A DNA stretch of 6,306 nucleotides, taken from Candidatus Bathyarchaeota archaeon. GTDB lineage: Archaea; Thermoproteota; Bathyarchaeia; 40CM-2-53-6; FEN-987. The notes under the pieces are model-generated. The model was not told the DNA's origin, ran no database searches, and saw only the letters and a list, made by a program, of their open reading frames with translations. The stretch is from positions 2,015 to 8,320 of the forward strand of contig PMBQ01000140.1 in assembly GCA_003152955.1 (NCBI GenBank), written 5' to 3'. Below, piece by piece: positions 1 through 4,723 of this stretch (within the stretch, counting starts at the first letter, position 1; every line of letters begins with the position of its first letter). Both the position numbers and the translations under genes were made by a program.

Positions 1-61
1 ACAGACGAAGTCATGGGTAACGAGAGGTTCCTTCGATGTTAAGTATCAATTAGTGAGGTTA

Positions 62-71
62 GAAGGTCGAT
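62..71 (+). promoter_or_regulatory. Probable ribosome binding site of the PUA gene
   Basis: GAAGGTCGAT resembles the archaeal Shine-Dalgarno consensus GGAGGTGAT and ends six bases before the TTG at 78. It supports TTG 78 as the start, because the nearby ATG at 70 is in another frame. The PUA frame is closed by a TAG at 60-62, so no earlier start is possible beyond the few codons between. Confidence 0.5.
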
Positions 72-77
72 GTACCT

Positions 78-560
78 TTGCCCACGAGGCTTCATCTGAA
101 AGATAAGGAGGTTCGGCAGCTGCTTAAGGAGTTTGTAGAAAAATATCCATCAGTCGAGCGTTCGCTGAGGTCGGCTGAGAATTTCGAGGAGCTTTCTGTT
201 GACAAAAGTTCAGTTTTTTTCGTGGAGGGGGCCCCTCTGATTCTGCGAACGGAGGGAGGCCTTCTTCCATCATTGAAGTTTGACGAGTTGATTAACGACC
301 TGCCAAAGATTGTTGTGGATATGGGTGCGGTCGCTCATGTGGTCAACGGTGCCCAGATAATGCGGCCAGGCATCAAGCAATTCGACAATGATTTTGCTAA
401 GGGAGATTTGGTGGTCATCGTGGATGAGAAGTTCGGCAAGAAAATTGCACTAGGACTCGCAGAGATGGATTCTCAAGCCATGAAGTCTCTCAGCAAGGGG
501 AGGGTGATAACGAACCTCCACTACGTAGGGGACGAGCTTTGGAAGTCGTTCACTGCGTAA
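78..560 (+). CDS. PUA-domain RNA-binding protein, MCT-1/Tma20-like
   Basis: This 160-residue protein has the archaeal MCT-1-like (MCTS1/Tma20) layout. An N-terminal pre-PUA domain (about residues 1-75) starts with a charged helix (LKDKEVRQLLKEF). A PUA domain follows (about 77-155), with the typical core PKIVVDMGAVAHVVNGA and MRPGI, then a KGDLVVIVDE strand and the G-KKIALGLAEM strand. Its length is normal for the family. Eukaryotic MCTS1 works with DENR on the small ribosomal subunit in recycling and reinitiation; for archaeal members an RNA- or ribosome-binding role is inferred, and no enzymatic activity is expected. The start is TTG, supported by a ribosome-binding-site-like sequence six bases upstream and by an in-frame TAG at 60-62. 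It ends in TAA, almost touching the stop of a possible small gene on the other strand. The family call is strong; the exact function is not. Confidence 0.9.
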   Translation: MPTRLHLKDKEVRQLLKEFVEKYPSVERSLRSAENFEELSVDKSSVFFVEGAPLILRTEGGLLPSLKFDELINDLPKIVVDMGAVAHVVNGAQIMRPGIKQFDNDFAKGDLVVIVDEKFGKKIALGLAEMDSQAMKSLSKGRVITNLHYVGDELWKSFTA

Positions 561-561
561 A

Positions 562-690
562 TCATTCAATGGGTTGGACATCTTCCAGTGGAAAGACCTC
601 CAAGACCGGTCCTGTTTGACTTAGAATTCTGTACGTGTGAGTGACAAACTTCGGCCACTTCACGTTGAAACGCCTGCTAAGTCTTAACAT
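562..690 (-). CDS. Possible small protein (42 aa, or 54 aa from an upstream ATG)
   Basis: The minus strand has an ATG at 690-688 and a TGA at 564-562, encoding 42 residues. It begins MLRLSRRFNVKWPKF and ends VFPLEDVQPIE: a basic N-terminal half and an acidic C-terminal half, with no membrane segment. An in-frame ATG at 726-724 would add 12 residues, but it lies inside the likely TATA box, so 690 is the better start. The TATA-like TTTAAATG (731-724, minus) would place a transcript start near 700, giving a short leader. The ORF fills the gap between the PUA gene and the sepF promoter, and its stop lies one base past the PUA stop. Codon choice (GTC/GTG, AAG, CCG) resembles the neighbours. I recognise no family. 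It could be a chance ORF. Confidence 0.38.
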   Translation of the reverse strand: MLRLSRRFNVKWPKFVTHTYRILSQTGPVLEVFPLEDVQPIE

Positions 691-723
691 GGGCGTGTTA
701 GAATCCCCAGTTTTTGGTGCAAA

Positions 724-731
724 CATTTAAA
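724..731 (+). promoter_or_regulatory. TATA box of sepF, possibly bidirectional
   Basis: CATTTAAA, with an A/G-rich stretch before it (GGTGCAAA) that could be the BRE, is an archaeal-type TATA element. A transcript start about 25 bases on, near 753, would give sepF a leader of about 16 bases before GTG 769. The TTTAAA core is self-complementary, so the same element could serve the minus-strand small ORF, with a start near 700. A short T-run (711-715) lies just upstream. Confidence 0.55.
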
Positions 732-768
732 CTGCCATCGTCCGAGAAGACACAACCCGTCGAGGCAA

Positions 769-1149
769 GTGTCTTTCAAAATGATGAGTTCTGACCATAA
801 TAGAGAGGAGAGGTTCCCGCTGGTCAACCCTTCAATTCAACACCCAATCTACGTTAAGGCATATCCTTTGCGTGACCCTGCGGACGTGCCTAGAATTAAG
901 GCAGAGATCATTGAGGGGAACATTCTCATTGTCAAGATTAGTCCCATAGCTAAACGGAGTGTTGAGGACACGAAATCAGCAATCAGTGAACTGGTTGATT
1001 TCGTTAAGTCCATTCAGGGCGATATAGCCAGACTGGGTGAGGAAAGAATAGTGATGACTCCGCCAACGGTTAAAGTCTGGCGCGGCAAGGAAAACTCCGC
1101 CTTGACCGTCGCTGCAGCAGGTAGCGGGGCAGACGAGGAAACAGACTAG
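769..1149 (+). CDS. sepF: Cell division protein SepF (archaeal FtsZ membrane anchor)
   Basis: This 126-residue protein carries the SepF core (formerly DUF552) at about residues 27-105. The core opens YVKAYPLRDPADV, continues with GNILIVKISPIA and a helix (VEDTKSAISELVDFVKSI), and closes with the diagnostic GDIARLGEERIVMTPP and VKVWR. In archaea that use FtsZ, SepF dimers bind the FtsZ C-terminal tail and tether it to the membrane at the division site. Membrane binding normally uses an N-terminal amphipathic helix followed by a linker. Here only about 26 residues precede the core, beginning MSFKMM, so the anchor is short or weak. The C-terminus carries an extra alanine-rich, acidic tail (residues 107-126). 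The start is GTG at 769, about 16 bases after the predicted transcript start; ATG at 781 or 784 is possible but would remove the MSFK segment. It converges on the aCPSF1 gene with an 11-base gap. ftsZ is not in the window. Confidence 0.88.
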   Translation: MSFKMMSSDHNREERFPLVNPSIQHPIYVKAYPLRDPADVPRIKAEIIEGNILIVKISPIAKRSVEDTKSAISELVDFVKSIQGDIARLGEERIVMTPPTVKVWRGKENSALTVAAAGSGADEETD

Positions 1150-1160
1150 TCTTTCCTAGC

Positions 1161-3080
1161 CTATCTTAACCTGAGCGTTTCAAGGTTGTCAGGTGCCACT
1201 GTTCTCAACTTCAGAATTCTCGAAACCTGATTAGCGAACAGATCGGTCTTTCTTCTTTCACCATGTCCCAGTACGACTCTTGTTGGTCGAGGGGAAACAC
1301 GTTTCAAGAAGCTGAACAACTGGTTTCTATCCGAGTGACCCGAGAAGCCCTCGACGCTTTCAACTCGCAAATTAACCTTGTAAGCTTCAACTTTTCCGTT
1401 CCTGCCCATCAGCGAAACTTCTCGGCCGCCGTTCTTCAATCTGTTCCCTAAGGTTCCTTCGACCTGATAGCTCACGAACACTAAGGCATTTTTCTCATCG
1501 GATGCAAGGTACCGGAAGTAGTCAATTGCCGGGCCACCCTCCATCATGCCCGAAGTAGCTAAGATAATGCATGGCTCTCCGGAGGTGATCTTCTCTCTAT
1601 CCGACGGATGGTCCACGTTGCTGAAGTAATCGGATTGGATTGGGTTAATGTCTTTGTAGAGTATCTGTTCGCGCAGATCTCCCGCAAGGTACTCCGGGTA
1701 GGCTGTGTGAATAGCGGTTGCTTCGGAGATCATCCCTTCAAGGAATATTGGCAGTTCCTTGATTTGCTTGTTCTTCATGTAACTGTTAAGGACGAGCATG
1801 ATTTCTTGCGCTCGTCCAACCGCTAGAGTGGGGATGAGAATTTTCCCGCCTTTCTCAGCGGTCTCGTTAACGATCTTGGCCAGTTTGCCCTCTACGGTTT
1901 CCCTGTCGGACATAACATCGTCTGGTCCGCCGTACGTACTTTCCATGATCAATGTTTCCGCTCTGGGGAAGGAGCATGTTGCAGGCTCAAGTAGCATCGT
2001 GCGTCCGAACTTGAAATCGCCGCTGTACACGATGTTGTGTAGACCCTCTCCAATGTGGAGGTGGACGATTGAGCTTCCTATGATATGACCGGCGTTGTGT
2101 AAGGTGAGTTTGATATCAGGTGCAACGTCGGTGACGACTCCGTACTTGACAGGTATGGTATGCATGACGGCTTCGCGAACGTCTTTCTGATCGTACGGGG
2201 GATATCCTCCTTCTTTACTGGCCACATCGAGATAGTCAAGTTGTAGAAGGGTCATAAGCACTGAGGTTGGCTCAGAGCAGTAGATGGGGCCATCATACCC
2301 ATACTTGTAGAGGAAAGGCACAAACCCGCAGTGGTCTAGGTGAGCATGTGATATTATCACTGCATCCAGCTTGTCAATGTCGAAGTCGTCCGTGTCTACT
2401 CGCGGGTAGGCCGTGATCGGCTCATTAGCACCAGCGCTGACCCCGCAATCGAGGAGAACCCGGCTCTCCTCGGTTTGTATCAGAATCGCTGACCTGCCGA
2501 CCTCATGGAATCCTCCGAGGGGGGTCAAAAACACACTGGCGGTCCTGGAGATTCGCGGACGGAAAATGCGTTCCCCAACGTCTCGGAATATTCTGCTCCT
2601 TTCTTCGCTTTCCGAGTGTAGAATATGGCGTGTGCTGGCGATGATTTTGGAAGGTAATGGAGGAGCACGCAGAACCCTTGGTCGCCAACTTGTTGCTTTA
2701 ATGATCTCTGAGAGCGTGGAGCCGTCTTTGCCGATCGCCAACCCGGGCTTTTTGGCTTCGATCACAACTTCGCCAAGTGTCGGATCGAAGTTGATCTCTG
2801 TAATCTCAGCCTCGGCGGGGATGATGCCTTTAATCAATCGTTCAGACTCGGTTTCGGTGTGTCGTATCGACGGATCCGATCGTACAACAACCCGTTTGTG
2901 GAGCAGGTTCACTATGTCAGTGACAACGTAGCTCTGTTCAAGGAGCAGGCCTACATTCTTCACGTAGATCGCAAGGCGTGGTCCTTCAAATTCGATTCTG
3001 GTGATTTCTGCCTCTTTGGGCATATGGGTGACTATGGTTTCCCGTATTCTCGCTTGTGAATCATCTACTAGTCTCGCCAC
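1161..3080 (-). CDS. KH-domain beta-CASP ribonuclease aCPSF1 (transcription termination factor)
   Basis: This 639-residue protein matches archaeal CPSF1 in length and order. The N-terminal KH region (about 1-140) has a degenerate first KH and a second with the RNA-binding loop GKDG (117-120). The metallo-beta-lactamase/beta-CASP core follows. Metal and catalytic residues are complete: D211 (motif 1), HAHLDH at 245-250 (motif 2), H332 (motif 3), D355 (motif 4), E380 (motif A), H582 in GFSGHSD (motif B) and H606 in VVLGHGE (motif C). The family cleaves RNA in U-rich 3' regions, acting as endonuclease and 5'-3' exonuclease, and drives transcription termination in archaea. It works as a dimer through its C-terminal part. 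The start is GTG at 3080, which preserves the first KH domain. The gene lies 51 bases downstream of psmB on the same strand, a recurrent archaeal pairing, so co-transcription is likely. I see no clear TATA box in the gap. Confidence 0.96.
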   Translation of the reverse strand: MARLVDDSQARIRETIVTHMPKEAEITRIEFEGPRLAIYVKNVGLLLEQSYVVTDIVNLLHKRVVVRSDPSIRHTETESERLIKGIIPAEAEITEINFDPTLGEVVIEAKKPGLAIGKDGSTLSEIIKATSWRPRVLRAPPLPSKIIASTRHILHSESEERSRIFRDVGERIFRPRISRTASVFLTPLGGFHEVGRSAILIQTEESRVLLDCGVSAGANEPITAYPRVDTDDFDIDKLDAVIISHAHLDHCGFVPFLYKYGYDGPIYCSEPTSVLMTLLQLDYLDVASKEGGYPPYDQKDVREAVMHTIPVKYGVVTDVAPDIKLTLHNAGHIIGSSIVHLHIGEGLHNIVYSGDFKFGRTMLLEPATCSFPRAETLIMESTYGGPDDVMSDRETVEGKLAKIVNETAEKGGKILIPTLAVGRAQEIMLVLNSYMKNKQIKELPIFLEGMISEATAIHTAYPEYLAGDLREQILYKDINPIQSDYFSNVDHPSDREKITSGEPCIILATSGMMEGGPAIDYFRYLASDEKNALVFVSYQVEGTLGNRLKNGGREVSLMGRNGKVEAYKVNLRVESVEGFSGHSDRNQLFSFLKRVSPRPTRVVLGHGERRKTDLFANQVSRILKLRTVAPDNLETLRLR

Positions 3081-3087
3081 TGGGGAA

Positions 3088-3102
3088 ACCTTCGTGAAAG
3101 GT
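3088..3102 (-). other. Small inverted repeat over the aCPSF1 ribosome-binding region
   Basis: In the psmB-aCPSF1 gap, ACCTT and AAGGT form a perfect five-base-pair stem with a five-base loop. On the minus strand the distal arm AAGGT lies seven bases before the GTG start, where a ribosome binding site would be. Folding would mask it. The stem is short, so it may be chance. Confidence 0.3.
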
Positions 3103-3131
3103 AGTTGTTCAGAATTCTCATGATGAAGGGC

Positions 3132-3818
3132 TTAGCTGGCTTCAGTGAATACGCGTTTCTTCTCATCCTCGCTAAGCTCTCGGTAGCCTTCCTTCGAGAT
3201 TATCGCCACATCGAAGCTGTCTCCGCTTGCAGAGTCACGTTTCATAGCGGAGTTGACCGCACGGACTACTAGCGGTATTGCTTCTTTCACAGACATACCC
3301 TCTTTGTAGCCTGGCTCTAGAACACCATACGCAATAGGTGAACCGGAGCCTGTGGAGACGCATTTCTCCTCGGTAACACTGCCTAAAGGATCTAGAGCGA
3401 AAATGTGGGGGCCCTGGACATCGACCCCACCTATGATTGATTGGAGGATAAACGGATAGTACCTCGCTGAGAAAAGAACATTCGCAGCCAATCGTGCGAC
3501 TGCACTTATCGGGATAGGAAGACCTTTCTCGTATTTGTACAGCTTAGAATTCGCCCGTAGAACGTCGACGACTGATTGAGCGTCGGCCACGCCTCCGGCG
3601 ATTGTCATGGCGACGTGCTCGTCAATCGGGTAGACCTTCTTGGCTTTCTTGTGTGCTACGAAAGTTCCCATCGTTGCGCGGGTGTCTGTTCCCATTACTA
3701 TTCCATCTCGACAAACGACACCCATTGTAGTCGTTCCGGTAAGCACGTACTTCGGTATGTTGTTTTTCTCTTCGTGGTACATGAGTTTGGTTTGCCTCCG
3801 AGAATACTTCGGGAGCAT
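3132..3818 (-). CDS. psmB: 20S proteasome beta subunit precursor (Ntn hydrolase)
   Basis: This 228-residue precursor is the catalytic beta subunit of the archaeal 20S proteasome, which degrades proteins fed by PAN or Cdc48-type ATPases. A 28-residue propeptide ends in the cleavage context VLTG|TTTMG; autocatalysis after G28 exposes T29 as the N-terminal nucleophile (mature Thr1). The other active-site residues are present: D45 (mature Asp17, in GTDTRAT), K61 (Lys33, in HKKAKK), the TGSGS segment at 156-160 (Ser129 region), and D195 and S198 in RDSASGD (Asp166/Ser169). The mature part, about 200 residues, is normal. The start ATG 3818 fits a transcript start near 3851. ATG at 3782 (M13) would give a shorter propeptide and has GGAGG 12 bases before it, so it is an alternative. 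The gene leads a probable two-gene operon with aCPSF1. No alpha subunit lies in the window. Confidence 0.96.
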   Translation of the reverse strand: MLPKYSRRQTKLMYHEEKNNIPKYVLTGTTTMGVVCRDGIVMGTDTRATMGTFVAHKKAKKVYPIDEHVAMTIAGGVADAQSVVDVLRANSKLYKYEKGLPIPISAVARLAANVLFSARYYPFILQSIIGGVDVQGPHIFALDPLGSVTEEKCVSTGSGSPIAYGVLEPGYKEGMSVKEAIPLVVRAVNSAMKRDSASGDSFDVAIISKEGYRELSEDEKKRVFTEAS

Positions 3819-3872
3819 CGGGAACGCGCTACAGAACGTTTTAGCGCGGCTGCATAGACCGACGCAAGACCA

Positions 3873-3880
3873 CTTAAAAA
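3873..3880 (-). promoter_or_regulatory. TATA box of the psmB-aCPSF1 operon
   Basis: Read on the minus strand, TTTTTAAG is preceded by the purine-rich GGGAAACG, a good BRE-TATA pair. It predicts a transcript start near 3851 and a leader of about 33 bases to the psmB ATG at 3818. It is the best promoter candidate for both minus-strand genes. Confidence 0.65.
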
Positions 3881-3923
3881 CGTTTCCCGAGAATCAAGAC
3901 TATTGTCGTAATCTTACTTGGTC

Positions 3924-3932
3924 AATAAATAT
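3924..3932 (+). promoter_or_regulatory. TATA box of the SWIM-domain gene
   Basis: AATAAATAT is the most A/T-rich stretch upstream of the SWIM gene and lies about 45 bases from the psmB TATA box on the other strand, making this a divergent promoter region. A transcript start near 3952 would exclude the in-frame TTG at 3941 and favour the ATG at 4001. Confidence 0.45.
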
Positions 3933-4000
3933 CGGCAGCTTTGAAAGTTGCCCAGAAGAATCATTCTGTGATTTCCTCAAATCAACACTTTCTCGCTGGA

Positions 4001-4438
4001 ATGCAGATGCAACGCGCCTACGAATCAGAGAATGAACTGATGGGCGAGGCAATCGCAGAACTCAGAACGGACGGAAGACTCTCAGAACGCCTGAGGGATT
4101 CCTTGCTGAAGGCCTTCGGTGAGAGATTCACCAACGGTTGGGACTTAGCAAGTTCTGGCAAAGTACGACGATATGAATTCATACCCGGCGGAAGAGTCGT
4201 GTGGGCCGTTGAAGGCAGAAGGGGAGAGTATCAAGTTATGCCGGATATACCGTTCTGCTACTGTGACGACTATTATTTTCGCGTGATGGATAAGAAGAGG
4301 GGGTTGTGCTACCACATAATCGCGCAACGGGTCGCTGAAACGCTGAACCAATTCGTCAGAATCTCGAAGAAAGACGCCCAATATTCAACTATTACCGACC
4401 GGTGGAGAGCGAAGGAGAAGCGTGGCGATTCCGAGTGA
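4001..4438 (+). CDS. SWIM zinc-finger protein, SWS1/Shu2-like
   Basis: This 145-residue protein has a C-terminal SWIM finger: C86-x-C88, 14 residues, then C103-x-H105, continuing CYHIIA. This fits CxCx(n)CxH and the stricter CxHxxA ending that marks the SWS1/Shu2 family, whose eukaryotic members assist Rad51 filaments in homologous recombination; the family is reported from archaea too. Before the finger come a charged helical region (about 10-45) and a strand-rich segment (RYEFIPGGRVVWAVEGRRGEYQV in two parts, 57-79), typical of small archaeal SWIM proteins. A basic helix (about 132-141) ends it. A role in DNA binding or recombination is inferred. The start ATG 4001 lies about 49 bases after the predicted transcript start; ATG 4007 and ATG 4040 are alternatives, and an open TTG at 3941 would add 20 residues. 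It does not overlap psmB and is followed by a gene with its own promoter. Confidence 0.8.
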   Translation: MQMQRAYESENELMGEAIAELRTDGRLSERLRDSLLKAFGERFTNGWDLASSGKVRRYEFIPGGRVVWAVEGRRGEYQVMPDIPFCYCDDYYFRVMDKKRGLCYHIIAQRVAETLNQFVRISKKDAQYSTITDRWRAKEKRGDSE

Positions 4439-4459
4439 TGTCTGGGGAATTGAGCAGTG

Positions 4460-4467
4460 TTTAAAAG
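4460..4467 (+). promoter_or_regulatory. TATA box of the small membrane protein gene
   Basis: TTTAAAAG lies 21 bases after the SWIM gene stop. It predicts a transcript start near 4489, about 15 bases before the TTG start at 4505. This argues that the 4505 ORF is expressed separately; the helicase downstream may share this promoter. Confidence 0.55.
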
Positions 4468-4504
4468 GGCACTTGCTTTCTAGGGTGCGGCGAGCGTAAA
4501 ACCC

Positions 4505-4615
4505 TTGACAACCGATGAGTTATACGGACTCATTCAGATCGGAATCATGTTCCTGGCCGTAGTAGCATTCGTTCTGATTTTCGTCTACCTCGCTTACGAG
4601 AAACCGTCTTCGTAG
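4505..4615 (+). CDS. Small single-pass membrane protein (36 aa)
   Basis: From TTG 4505 to TAG 4613-4615 this ORF encodes 36 residues. A short acidic N-terminus (MTTDELYG) is followed by one continuous hydrophobic segment (about residues 9-31, including MFLAVVAFVLIFVYLAY) and a short tail EKPSS. The lone lysine after the segment suggests the C-terminus faces the cytoplasm. The frame is closed upstream by TAG at 4481-4483, and no ATG or GTG lies between that stop and TTG; the only internal ATG (4547) would cut the membrane segment. A TATA box 38 bases upstream supports a short-leader transcript. I recognise no family. It resembles the small membrane proteins often missed by annotation, and lies between the SWIM gene and the helicase. 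Confidence 0.55.
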   Translation: MTTDELYGLIQIGIMFLAVVAFVLIFVYLAYEKPSS

Positions 4616-4649
4616 ATGATAGGCAGATCGCGAACGAAGCCGCCCGAGA

Positions 4650-4697
4650 GTTCATCTTGGGATATTGCCCAGAACTCTTCTACGCAAGAGATTCTCT
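4650..4697 (+). other. Hairpin-rich leader before the Lhr gene
   Basis: The 108-base gap before the helicase holds no convincing gene (a 27-codon ORF at 4616-4699 looks unremarkable). It can fold: GTTC/GAAC with inner TGGG/CCCA (4650-4675, four-base bulge), then CTCTT/AAGAG (4675-4690). The AGAG of the latter can instead pair with CTCT in AGAGATTCTCT (4687-4697), so the two stems exclude each other. Whether this is a terminator for the small gene, a leader structure or chance is not decidable here. Confidence 0.25.
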
Positions 4698-4723
4698 AGA
4701 GTTGGATAGAGCGGGGATCCGCG

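Noticed and set aside
590..620. Palindrome GACCGGTC as a possible operator or RNA stem
   Set aside because: It is eight bases with no loop and lies inside the possible minus-strand ORF, away from the promoter. Chance is sufficient.
2413..2931. Long plus-strand open frame of 172 codons
   Set aside because: It is fully antisense to aCPSF1, whose KH and metallo-beta-lactamase motifs are intact. Its translation is serine/arginine-rich with no recognisable domain.
1210..3119. Repeated 12-mer TTCAGAATTCTC at 1210-1221 and 3108-3119
   Set aside because: There are only two copies, built around a common palindrome (AGAATTCT), one inside aCPSF1 coding sequence. No further copies or spacing pattern point to a function.
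3941..4000. TTG-started 20-residue extension of the SWIM protein
   Set aside because: TTG 3941 lies only nine bases after the likely TATA box, upstream of the expected transcript start, and the added residues are not domain-like.
3640..4035. Plus-strand open frame of 131 codons across the psmB start and the divergent promoters
   Set aside because: Most of it is antisense to psmB and it covers both TATA boxes. Only the short LHRP-like stretch is of interest and is reported as a finding.
4616..4699. 27-codon ORF between the small membrane gene and the helicase
   Set aside because: It is short and polar, with no ribosome binding site or promoter of its own, and it is in the same frame as the preceding stop. 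Nothing suggests coding.
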